Positions 1-11,202 of a stretch of 64,000 nucleotides of DNA are shown here, one piece after another. The notes beneath the pieces were generated by a model. That model did not search any database. It was not told where the DNA came from and was given only the letters and a program-made list of their open reading frames with translations. Made by a program: the position numbers and the translations under genes. The DNA is taken from NCBI GenBank assembly GCA_026874595.1, contig CM049306.1, positions 24,665,519 through 24,729,518 of the forward strand. Direction: 5' to 3'. The DNA comes from Sipunculus nudus. Its lineage: Eukaryota; Annelida; Sipuncula; Golfingiida; Sipunculidae. How positions within the stretch are numbered: the stretch's first letter is position 1; each line of letters opens with the position of its first letter.

Positions 1-2007
1 GATGCGATACTGAAGTACACCGAGGAGAGTGTCCGAGCGGAAATCTAGTTGGCAAGGGGACCAGTATTGGCAACGTTTAGAGCGGAATTACTTGTTTTAA
101 CACGCCCATAGGCTCAAATTATAGAAGAATAATATACATGCATGTAATTGCCTGTTTTGTCTATATAGTCATGAAACAGGCAACGACACGTTCTCTGTGT
201 AAGAACCATAAAGGTCCCCCAGCTTGTTTGATGACAACTGTGAATGGTGACGGTGTACTGTTACAGCTGCTGGCAGCGTTCACAGCTTGTCACCTCTGCT
301 GCACAAGTAAGTGCGTAAGCGGAAGCTCTTGACGTAGGTCTGCGCTCTTTATGTTAAAAAGATGCTCCTTTTCTTTTGTTCCAGACGTGGAATAGGCCTA
401 CCTGGCTTAAAAGACGTAGAGCGTTACTTGTCAGAATAAAAGAATAGAGAAAGTCAAACGCAAAAGCCAACGAAAGAAAAAGAGTGATCCGTTAGACAGG
501 TTCTTACGAAGGCTGAGAAAGTTCGGCGAGGAAGCGACGTGTGACTCTCGTTAGATGATATATTAAATGACACTGTTAAAATAAATACTGTAACATAAAA
601 CATATATGCTTGTATAGGTTTTGTTCTACAGAAGATTCTTGTACTAACAATCTGCCTGGTCACCAGGGGCTCTCCCGGAACGAGCAAACGGATTCACAGT
701 GAAGTTCAAAGAAATCAGATTGAGGAGTTCTCCAGGGCTTGTAGCTGTAGGAAAAAGGCCCAGAGCCACCCAAGATCAACACAACATCGTGTCACTGAAG
801 TTAAAATAATGAGGCTACTGCAATGACCGAGGACACGCAGCTAACCCTACCCCAGGGTTTCTATCACCAAAACCTGAGTAAATATTTGTACCCGAGAAAA
901 ATGATCTGCTGATGGCTCTCCTTAGGAGAAAGGTGAATTCACAGACGCTGGGTTTATAACCAGTGCCTTCCACAGTTGCGTCAATGAGGTACAAACTCGT
1001 CTATCATAAGCTGATCCAAGTGTTTATATTTGGCCACTAAAACAACAACAACTGTGCTTTTGTATGTGGAACGTTCTCGGCGTGTGTTTCACGAGGCAGG
1101 GCTATTGGAACGGAATGGCACGTCCATTGTAACGTATATACAGGCTTTGTTTAAGGAGATATATAACCTTGGGGTTTGCTTGTGCCTGGAACTCTAGGGT
1201 TTGCATTGTACATAGTTTCATCTTAACGTAGAAAAAGATTTAGTTTGCTATCTCCAAACAGACGCCGACCTGGTGAACGAAGTCCCCCGTCACTTATCAC
1301 TATCATGTGCGTGCGCATCAGTGCACTGAGCGTACTCAGTAAAATGCGCATACATCATACATGGGCATGTGTATGGGCACACATGTAGAACACGTTTTCC
1401 ACTATCTTTTCACTTTCAAGTTGTAGTTTATCCTCAAGAATAGAAAAAAGCAGTTAAATTAAGGGAGCAATAAAAAACAAAATAATGGAAAACATGAAAA
1501 CCTTAAATGAACTACGAAAATAAAGTAATACTTATGATTAAAATGATTCATACTCTTACTATTTTAAACGATTACGTTAAATTAATTAAATATGAATATC
1601 ACTGCAAATGACACACATGGAAGGTTTGGAGGGATAAGCCAGATGTCAGCGCCACCATGCGCCAACATATGCTGTAACATTTTTCCGTGCACAAGACGCA
1701 CACAATACCACGTGTCATATATAACAGACTAGACAGGTACCATATGTTGAAGTCTGCATGCGGGGATAAAAGAGTATTCCACCGAAGATGGAAGGGGGAC
1801 AAAGATATTCATATGTCCGAATAACTTCCGTCTGTTACATGTCCACATAAAATAGTCAGATTTGGCCCCTGGAGCAGAGCGAATATACATATATAACCGA
1901 ACTACTTTCGCGGAGAACGCAGGATGACAACGTATCATACAATGTATAAAATTTAGCGACTTCGAAGACGTTTTGCGCTCAAACTCTGACTGGTTTAAAT
2001 AACAGAA
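1..2007. other. Intergenic DNA, no gene recognised
   Basis: No open frame here resembles a known protein and no chain of splice-compatible exons could be built. The longest frame (134 codons on the minus strand, 1729-2133) is cysteine- and histidine-rich, low in conserved patterning, and runs into the repeat that starts at 2008. I see no RNA gene. Confidence 0.5.
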
Positions 2008-3325
2008 AAGTGACCCATGGGTCATGACGCTCAGCTGGTTTACAAGCTGGTTGTGGCCATTATGCTTGATGCATTTACGTGTTTGGTACTGGTTGTCCTG
2101 AGGGCAATGAACATAATTCTGCAATTGATGCAAATGAGGTTATAGTGTGCTAATTACCCAAGTGAAGGTAGACATTGGATAGGGGTCCCTATATGTGCAA
2201 AATTGGCATATTATTCCGCACCAGTGATTATAATTCTTGTCATGACTAAACATTTACTGCTGGTTTTAAAGGATAAAGTTTTCAGCATTTAGCTTGCAGA
2301 ATATTAGACGCTGTGAAATTAATATCGGGTTCAATAAGTTCACCCTGTAGTACAGCCAAGTTGAAGGACTGAACCATTTGCTATAATTTGGTAGTCTTAA
2401 AAATACAGGTAAAAATACCAAAAAAATACAGGTGGTGCCACTTGATCACTTGATAAAACTCTGCATGACCAATAAGCATAATAGGTTTCAGGATACCAGA
2501 AGATCCTAGAGCTGAGAAACTGTCACGCTTGTTTTCATCTGGCTGTCTGAAAATACAGGAAAATATACGAAAGAAAAAAAAAATACAGGTGCCACTGGTC
2601 TACAGGAACTGAACAAACTAATCATGGTCAATAAAAATAATAGATTTCAGAGCATTAGATGAAACCACAGCTGAGAAACGGACACGATTGTTGTAATTTG
2701 GCAATCTCAAAATACAGGAAAACATGCGTGAAAAAATACAGGTGGCACCACCAGTCTTCAGCCACTGCGACAACTATAGTCTTGATCAATGTGTATACAA
2801 AGTTTCAGGACGCTAGATAAAACCACTGCTCAGAAACTGAAACGACTGCTGTCATTTGATGGTCTCGAGAATAGAGACAGAAAAGCGTGAAAATATAACC
2901 ACACTCCATGGGAGCGCCACCAGTCTCCATGATGCAGGAACTGATGAAACTAGACGTTGTCAATGAGCACACCAGGTTTCAGGACACTAGAAAAAAAACT
3001 ACGCAACCCGATTTAGCAACTGATGAAACTGTCCGTGATCAATAAGCAAAGCAATTATTGCAATCCATGCATTAATCATTGAAATACTGGAGTTTTGTAA
3101 CAATTTTTTAATTATTCTGCCCCATATCTCAGAGAATATGTGGCACTGACCTTATATCTGGTTTCCACTGAGGTGTTTAATGAGCTCCCATCCCGGATGT
3201 AAAATTAGAAGTTTCTGGGTCCAACGGTTTTAATTTTCGATCTGTCAACAGAGGGCCGGATGGGCGACGGACAAAGCGTGGTCGCTTCAGCTCAGATTTC
3301 CTATACAGTCAGCTGGGCCTAAAAA
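2008..3325 (-). repeat. Repeat family C, diverged copy in reverse orientation
   Basis: Read on the minus strand this matches the element at 50728-52856. It starts near 3325 with a diverged form of the opening segment (CAGCTGA, then CTGAGCT, then CTTTGTCC). It then has degenerate tandem units around 'ATACAGGTGG', GGTGGCACCACC (2741-2752) and 'CAGGAACTGATGAAAC' as written on the plus strand. It ends with the perfect 14-bp palindrome TGACCCATGGGTCA (2011-2024) next to GACGCTCAGCTG. Non-coding and clearly older than the other two copies. Confidence 0.7.
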
Positions 3326-3445
3326 TTGCATATCAGGGGATATAACCAGTTTTGTTATGCGCAAACGATAGTTTTGCATTGCAATTAAATCTTGGCCAGT
3401 TCTCTCTGTCTCTGTATGTACGTATATATGTATGAATGAATGTTT

Positions 3446-3446
3446 G

Positions 3447-3508
<62 letters not shown>

Positions 3509-3513
3509 GAGAT
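3446..3513. repeat. (GA)n microsatellite
   Basis: About 68 bp of nearly pure GA dinucleotide with two interruptions. It generates false Arg-Glu and Ser-Leu frames on the two strands. Confidence 0.95.
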
Positions 3514-4429
3514 GAATATGTTTGTCCTTGCTTCAACCTTCTCTTCCTATATATAAATATCAATTTGTGTAAACAAGCCCCATGTGCATGTATGTTTATC
3601 TGTTGGGCTGAATGCATGGCTGCACGCGCACTCCCTGGATACGGTTGCCCCATCGATCAGGTCATTTCTTTCTGCGCGTTCTGCCGCAGTATACGATCAG
3701 CTTTGTCGGGAAGGAAGTCAAATCAACTCCAGATGAACCTCCGTCCAAAAGCCCAGGCTCAGTATGGCCGGGTCTGTAATTATAACGTCCATGCGTATTA
3801 GCCTGGTATTTCCCAGATTCCTTTGAGGTGAAACCTTGCTATCATCTTCGTGGAAATAATCCGTTTAGAATAAATTGGCGTTGTAGCAACGGGGGATATT
3901 CAACGTTAAAATAGAAAACACACGTTATACCTGCGGGGTATATCGCTTGGAGTAAACTGAATGTCATTCAATTACTCCAAAAGAGAAAAATGTCGCGTAG
4001 TATTACACTAATTATATACACACAACAGGTACAACTTATACACAAGATAATGCATGCACGAGAAACCATCTGCTCGACCGGACATTGAGCATGTACCTGG
4101 ATCTTAAGTTTATAATAACGATAAACAACACTTTTCTGTATATAGTGGCACGGCCATAAATAACACGGCATAAATACGCACATACCTACATGCATTTATA
4201 TATTTATATAATAAGATCCGACGGCGCCAAGTACCTCATGAATGTGGTTATTTATAATATGTAATAATATATGCATATGTTGCAACAACAAAAATATCTG
4301 AAACATTACTTGGTAAATACAAGATATGTGGATTATGATGAGCGTGCTGTTGCATGTGCAGTATATACATCGCAAATATATGGAAAACATGCATGCATAC
4401 CCACACAGTATACGTATATGGTGCAAAAT

Positions 4430-4431
<2 letters not shown>

Positions 4432-4494
<63 letters not shown>
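4432..4494. repeat. (TA)n microsatellite
   Basis: Uninterrupted TA dinucleotide tract of about 31 units. Confidence 0.97.
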
Positions 4495-4496
<2 letters not shown>

Positions 4497-4909
4497 TTAT
4501 AGGAATAAATGTCTGTTGAAGCGTCGAAAAAAAGGGCAGCTCAACAGAATTACGAAATAATCTCTATGGCGAATAAATATATCAAATATGGACGGAAAAG
4601 CAAAAAATTATGTATACATTTATATAGCTATCCCGCATATAATACACTGCATGTTTGACCAAAAACACATTGTTTTGTTCACATGATCAGTACTGCCGTG
4701 ATTGACGTTTCAATAATTATATATAGATCGATAAGCGTAATGTCTTTGTTATTTTTTTTTTACAGATCACATTCACTTTCAGTGAGGAAGCGGAAATATT
4801 TATGAACAAGAATAAAAAAAGCACTTCCTGTATGGTTTGTTAAGAGGAAGGGTCTAAGTAAGAAGATTAAACTGTATTTCCTGTGGTCCTGAGTGCGGTG
4901 TTTATAAAC

Positions 4910-6575
4910 AAAAACTAGAATACGGGTAGTCGAAAAGCAGCTACGTGTATCAGCCGAAACCAGAGTGGGATGGGCGAAGTGAGGCATGGATTATGTGGCA
5001 AGGGGAAATAGAGAGAGGTGTGTTGCATATTAGCATGGACGTATGTAGGTGGCGCCACCTGCCAGAAAGTAAACCAAGTTGTATACACTTGCCAAATTTT
5101 AGGCAGATTAGTCAAACCACTGCTGATATAAAGTGATTTTATCCCACGGCAGAAAAACAGACGGACGCTGTGCAAAAATGGTTGCAGGTGGCGCCACCAG
5201 TATTGCGTATGATAAAGAGCTATGTGAGATCAATATACATTCAAAATTGCAGGAGGATACGTCAAACCAGTCCTGAGATATAAGCCTTGATGTCTGCAGC
5301 CTGAATTTGAAAGTAGGTGGCTCCACCTGCAACAAAATCGAGAAATCCATCCAAGATGTATATACATGCAAAATTTTGAGGCAGATCAGTCAAACCACTG
5401 CCGAAATATGAGTGATTTTTCCCACGGCAGACAAACAGACGGAAGGTGTGCAAAAATGGTTTCAGGTGGGGCCACTAGTTTTGCATATGATAAAGAGCTA
5501 TATGAGCTCTATACACATGCAAAATTTCAGGAGGATACGTCAAACCAGTCCTGAGATATAAGCCTGGATGTCTCCAGCCTGAACGTGAAAGAAGGTGGTG
5601 CTACCTGCCACGAAATCGAGAAAGCTATCCAAGATGTATATACATGCAAACCACTGCCGATATAAAGTGATTTTATCCCACGGCAGAAAAACAGACGGAC
5701 GCTGTGCAAAAATGGTTGCAGGTGGCGCCACCAGTTTTGCGTATGATAAAGAGCTATGTGAGATCAATATACATTCAAAATTGCAGGAGGATACGTCAAA
5801 CCAGTCCTTAGATATAAGCCTGGATGTCTGCAGCCTGAATTTGAAAGTAGGTGGCTCCACCTGCAACAAAATCGAGAAATCCATCCAAGATGTATATACA
5901 TGCAAAATTTGAGGCAGATCAGTCATACCACTGCCGAGATATGAGTGATTTTTTCCCACGGCAGACAAACAGACGGAAGCTGTGCAAAAATGGTTTCAGG
6001 TGGGGCCACTAGTTTTGCATATGATAAAGAGCTATGTGAGATCTATACACATGCAAAATTTCAGGAGGATACGTCAAGCCAGTCCTGAGATATAAGCCTG
6101 GATGTCTGCAGCCTGAACGTTTATGTAGGTGGCGCCATATGTCAAAATCAAGAGAGCTAGTAAGGATGAATACACATGCAAAATTTCAGGTGGATAAGTC
6201 CATTCACTGCAGAGATATGAGCTATTTTATCCCAAGGCAGATGAACAGATGGACGCTGTGCCGAAATGGTTGCAGGTGGCGCCACCATTTTTATGTATGT
6301 TATAAAGCTATCCAAGGGCTACATTTATGCAATTTTTTTCCCTGATTGGTCAAACGAGTCCGAAGATATGTGGGTTAATGTGTCAAAACATACGAACAGA
6401 TTGACGCACTGGAGAGGAAAGGTCAGAGGTCAACGCGAAATAATTTTGCCACCAGTTCACAAATGACCCGATAATCGTGTAAAGTTTCGGGAAAATCTGT
6501 CCAGTGGTCTCAGAGTGCTATTCCGAGAAAAGAACGCGGCGGCGGCGGAATCCGGTGAAAAACATATTATTCCTG
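4910..6575 (+). repeat. Repeat family A, copy 1 (TIR element with ~275-bp tandem core)
   Basis: The left end carries ACTAGAATACGGGTAGTCGA and a degenerate GTATCCGCCAAAA. Tandem units follow, each with a 'GCTGTGCAAAAATGG' segment (about 5168, 5449, 5709, 5984, 6255) and usually the 12-bp palindrome GGTGGCGCCACC (5048, 5187, 5721, 6275). The right part has the (GCG)n block followed by a CCGGT segment near 6540-6565. The terminal GGCGGATAC found in the copies at 28430 and 45598 is missing, so the right end is truncated or diverged. Frames through it are not genes. Confidence 0.85.
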
Positions 6576-8249
6576 CATGCATGCGTAAATCTGCAACTCC
6601 AGCAAACATATTGCTGATCTAAATTCAGTTTTGATCGTATATGCACCCCCCCCCCCATGCAAACACACACATGCACACACACAGAACACGATTCGAACTC
6701 GACGGTCCTGGACTAGAACCGTATACTCGTACTTGAATTAAGGAATAGGGACTCGAGAAATCAGTTAAAGTATAGCTGAAACATGGAATATCTGCACAAA
6801 AGTATACTGACAATCCAATCTGATTATCAACACACTGAAATGTTTAATCGGTCAACACACTGACCGATTTATGGAACAATAAAAATGCCTAAAGGATCCG
6901 TATGTCGTCCTGTAATTCAAGTAATTTCAAACAATCCAAAATACACTCAAATATATGCGCTCACTGTAATCATTTTATAATCAGTTGTAAGCACATAAAT
7001 AAATTCGACACAGACTTTGTTTTTAAAAGACTCTGACTCAAAGGAGCTCGACAGACTTGAATTATAGAACTTACGAAGCTCAAGGAATTAGACTTGAGCT
7101 CGACTGGCTTGGCCCGAATATTGTTGACTCGACTTGCAACACTATATACCCCACAAACACACGTATAACCACATTTGGAATTACGTTATTATTTACGTTA
7201 TGTCGAAAATAATGCAATAGAAGAGTCTTTAGACGGCTGAACATAAATAGTTAGTTGTTCTTTATTTACTGCATTCTAATTAAATATACGTCATTTTATT
7301 ATTACATAAAACATTCATTCCCGATGATTGGTGGTATACCTCGTTTTTTTCACTTGTTCTTACGGCTTTGAATGTATGCACAGCTATGGAGCATGCAGCC
7401 AAGGACAGTGGTTGTACGAACAGTTCTAAATCCAGAATGCCCTCCTAGCACCGCTGTATGACAACACGAATATATCAGTCCATGCAGTAAGAGGGACCAG
7501 GTCATTTATATACGTAAAAATAGAATTCCAGGTGATTGCAGGTAACCGTGTATTCCAGAGAAAGTGTGTATATAGGACAGCAAGAATATGTACCATACCT
7601 AAGTTATGCTTTCATATATTGGTTAATTATAAGGCATGCACATTATCACTGGTTGAATCGAAAAACTGTCCATATATACCAGTTTAGTTTCTGAAGAGGT
7701 TACCGGATGCGGACAAAACCCGGACATTGGATGGCAATGGATGCCGCATTTTGTGCTATGCCAGTTTTATTAATTGGACATTTTTACCTGCATTGAATAA
7801 TATTTTCGATAGAAAATGGATGACATGTGCGCTATATCTGGATATGCGTCTGCATGGTCTGGTCTCTGATCTCAGGGACAGACGAGCGATGTTAGAATCG
7901 AGGGGCACATAGAGCGAGGCCCCACAGTGACAGGGACCTGCACGCGGTGTACGCCAAGGAGGAGAAGAGAATTCTCTAACATAGTGTAGAAATTAAAGAA
8001 AAATGTTCGATTTTAATAGTGCCATCTTGAAGCGCTTCGACAGCTTTATGATTCAGAATCCGGCACTGTGCGGTATTTGTAGTATATTTTTTTCTATTTC
8101 AAAGATTTTTCCTCGAAGGCTCTAAATCCGCCCCAGGTTCCCAAAACATTCAGGAACCTATAGTTGTAATGCTGAGCAAATTTACTCTAAATATTGTCTG
8201 ATATATAAAGACAAGTATAACTAGATATTTCTTGGCACCGCAGGTGCCA
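6576..8249. other. Intergenic DNA, nothing recognised
   Basis: AT-rich sequence with a short poly-C run near 6645. No coding exon, RNA gene or element end could be supported. Confidence 0.5.
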
Positions 8250-9916
8250 TGGTATCCCCAGACAATTAATCCCCCCCCCCCCCTTTAAGAATAGGCCCCC
8301 CATCTTCAGCAACGATTAATATCAGACCACTCTCATAAAAAGGTCTTCAAAAAAAAATTCTTAAATGATATACACGAATATTGAGTAAATAAATTTAAAT
8401 AAGAGGCCTGACTAAAAATTAAAATATGTAAGATCGTGATTTCACAATAAAAATATTACATAATGACACAGTAATATAGGTGATGAATACAAAGACGAAA
8501 AGGCACCCGTGAACAAGCTATGAAAAATTATATGGCATAAATTGCTTGTACAATGATTTAAACTGGTAGAGACTGGTTGCAGATTTGACACTTACAGGTA
8601 AAGAATTCCAGTGGATGGGACCAGCATATGCAAGACTTGCTTTGAAGAATTTTCTGTTTGGTTTAGGTAATGATAAATTGAAGCCCTGAGGAAAACGAGT
8701 ATTATATGCACTATTAACACGGTTGAACGTATGCGTAAGAGAGGGAGGGGCATTACCAGACAAACATTTAAAGACCATTAAGGAAACAAAATATTGGTAT
8801 CTCTGTTTAACATTCATCCAACCCAATGTTGCAATCAATGATGTAGAGGATATATTGGTGTAATAAGTTTTAGTAACGATTCTAGCAGCTCTATTTTGAT
8901 GTTTTTGGAGTTGTAATAAATACGTTTTGGAGGAATAACCCCAGACAGATATACTATAATCAATGTGACTCTGAATTAAGGCATTGTAAAGTGTGTTTAA
9001 ACTAAAGACATCTAAGGTTTTACTTAATCTGAAAAGGAGACCTAGTTTTGATACTATTTTGTCGCACACCAGTTGAATATGTTTTTTCCATGTAAGACCA
9101 GCGTCGATGATAACACCTAAAAGCTTTGTGTGTTCAACCGGCATCACTGTAATGTTATCCATGGAAATGTTCAGTTGATTTCCATTGGTTTTAGACTTAG
9201 GGCCAAATAATATGAATGATGATTTTTGGGGATTTATACTCAGTCGATTCTCTCTAAACCATTTAAGTGCAATTCCGAGATTTACTTGTAATGACTCTAT
9301 AGCTTTAGCGGCTGAATTCGCTGAAGAATAAATTGAAATATCATCAGCATAAATGACGCATTCCTCACTGAGGAACATTGGAAGATCATTTAAATAAAAA
9401 AGGAAAAATATAGGTCAAAGGACAGTGCCCTGTGGGGTACCTATGTCCAAGGTGCGTGGTGCATAATATAAAAAAATCTGTCCATCAGTTTTTGACTTAT
9501 AATGCTGACAGTACTGTCAAGTGGCAATTTTGGGGGTATTTAAAGGCACGAAAACAAGTAAAGAATAATAGGTGGCGCCTCCAGTTTCTGGAACATGACA
9601 ACCCTATCCATGATCTTCGATCAACTTAATTGATTTTGGGATCAATCCATGCAAGATTTCTTGAGATATTTAAGAATTTGTGTGATTTTTTCCAAAATTG
9701 GACCTATTCAAGGTCAAGGACATTCTCCTATTAAAAGTCATGACCTCATTTTAAATAGGCGTCGTCCTCTCATCCATATCTATACATATACCAAGTTTGG
9801 TAAAGATCCGTGAAATAAGTTTTGAGTTATCGCGCCAATAAGAATTATATGCGGCGGCGGCGGGACCGGTATGAAAACATATATATAGTATCCCCCGACT
9901 TTGTCTGGGGATACAA
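8250..9916. mobile_element. Non-autonomous TIR element, family B, carrying a nested LINE
   Basis: The left end reads GTATCCCCAGACAA (from 8251) and the right end TTTGTCTGGGGATAC (to about 9911), a 14-bp terminal inverted repeat. Just inside the right end GTATCCCC pairs with the terminal GGGGATAC, so the right end can form a hairpin. The interior has GGTGGCGCCTCC (9571-9582) and a GCGGCGGCGG block followed by ACCGGT (about 9851), as in family A. A LINE fragment occupies roughly 8290-9460. The element has no transposase frame of its own. Confidence 0.7.
8518..9460 (-). pseudogene. Non-LTR retrotransposon reverse transcriptase, 5'-truncated and broken
   Basis: The minus-strand frame 9378-8518 (286 codons) is the C-terminal half of a LINE reverse transcriptase. 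The catalytic YADD is at 9351-9340, followed by the KLLGVIID and KKHIQ segments, a long connection region and a C-terminal WNSLPVSVK motif typical of jockey/CR1-like ORF2 proteins. Just upstream the GTPQGTVL motif (about 9445-9420) is in another frame, separated by a TGA stop where Gly is expected and by one missing T in a T run. The polymerase is therefore inactive. Nothing RT-like is seen beyond about 9460, as expected from 5' truncation during target-primed insertion. The endonuclease is absent. The exact clade is uncertain. Confidence 0.88.
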
Positions 9917-10412
9917 CTATACAGGTACATTATTTATTATCATTTGGAATTTTTTACACAGATACCATGTAAACACATTAACTAGACGGGTGTATTTTCA
10001 TGTATATGTAAAAAATATATATATTTAGGGACGTTCCTAATGATGATTTTGAAAAATTTCTATTTGAGACTGGTACCCGGCATTTATTTTGTGCAGCGCC
10101 GAGTTTCCGCTTAGATTGGTAAACACCAATATTTTCACATGACTGTACCAGGTTGAAGATTCCGGATGACTTGCTGTATTAGCGGAAGGCGGGGTCAATA
10201 ATACTTGACACCATAACAACTCGGGGTACGTGTCTATAGCTGTGATTGATTCGTCCCGATGGCGCATGAATTCTGCCATACAGATCGACTTTTCATTGAT
10301 CGACAGAGGCTATGACCATGTGAAATCGTGCGTGTTACCAAACTGTTTCGATACGACATGTTGTAAACGGGAAACTGAGTGGTTCATCTGTTTAGGCTCT
10401 GCAGATGTCCTC

Positions 10413-10476
<64 letters not shown>

Positions 10477-11057
10477 AAGGTTCACGCATTTATATTTCCG
10501 GATTATTTTCAAGGTTTTTTTAATTTCAAGAACTACATGGACATATATAACATTTGTATTAAATGCTTTTTGGCAAGCCCGCCTTAATTTTTACTTTAAA
10601 TATTCAATCTTCCTACTCCATGTACATTTAATTTTTATAAATTTTAGTACGGGCACATTATTTATGGATGCCCTTTTTAAAAATCCTGAGAAACATTATC
10701 AATTTCAAAAAGTTCACAGCGATCCTTTATATAGATAAAGAAAAAATATTAGAAAAAAAAATTTCAAGAAAAATAAATGATGTGTTATATAATTTTTCAC
10801 GACACAGGAAGGGTGGGCAGAATATTTCTTAGATATACGCGAGTTCAGTAATATTATTATAAGCGGATATACGTAAGACAACATACATGGATTCCCACCC
10901 GTTGACGCAGAGAATTCCCGCCGTGTCATGTTGCCTGGACAGGATACAGCTTTAATTAATTGCGTTTTCACCCTTGCGCCCACTGAACCCCGCTGAGACC
11001 TAATTTTTGCTCAGAGGGATGCAAAATGTCGTCATCAATGTCTTTTTTAAGGACCTC
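9917..11057. other. Intergenic DNA with a (TA)n tract
   Basis: No gene seen. Frames such as 10230-10523 are carried by the (TA)n tract at 10415-10473. Confidence 0.5.
10415..10473. repeat. (TA)n microsatellite
   Basis: Uninterrupted TA tract of about 29 units. Confidence 0.97.
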
Positions 11058-11202
11058 CAGGGCCTGTTGCAATAACATTTTACTGGACTTAAGCCCAGTT
11101 GGGGGCCTTAATACCATGGTTACAATTGTGACGTCATAATGGTTACCATGGTGACACACAGATGCCCCTGGGCTTAAGTCACCTTATTGCAACACGCCCC
11201 AG
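11058..11202. mobile_element. Palindromic MITE (~145 bp) with CRE and X-box-like core
   Basis: The left end (GGGCCTGTTGCAATAA, then GACTTAAGCCCAG) and the reverse complement of the right end (GGGGCGTGTTGCAATAA, then GACTTAAGCCCAG) form terminal inverted repeats of about 37 bp. The centre is also near-palindromic (CCATGGTTAC ... GGTTACCATGG). Around the symmetry axis is a perfect CRE, TGACGTCA (11129-11136), and next to it GGTTACCATGGTGAC (11141-11155), resembling an RFX X-box. There is no coding capacity. Target duplications are not obvious. Confidence 0.8.

Larger units (their letters stand above)
3326..4909. other. Intergenic DNA with microsatellites
   Basis: Apart from the (GA)n and (TA)n tracts listed separately, no gene, RNA or mobile element was recognised. 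The open frames here (for example 3436-3801) are created by translating the (GA)n tract. Confidence 0.5.

Noticed and set aside
1729-2133. Minus-strand 134-codon frame
   Set aside because: No recognisable motif; overlaps the end of a family C repeat; composition like the surrounding non-coding DNA.
3333-3801. Arg/Glu- and Ser/Leu-rich frames on both strands
   Set aside because: Produced by the (GA)n microsatellite.
4945-6466. Several frames on both strands with repeated GGATSFAYDKEL-like phrases
   Set aside because: They arise from translating the tandem units of repeat family A; the same phrases recur at 28430-29616 and 45598-47620 with stops and frame changes.
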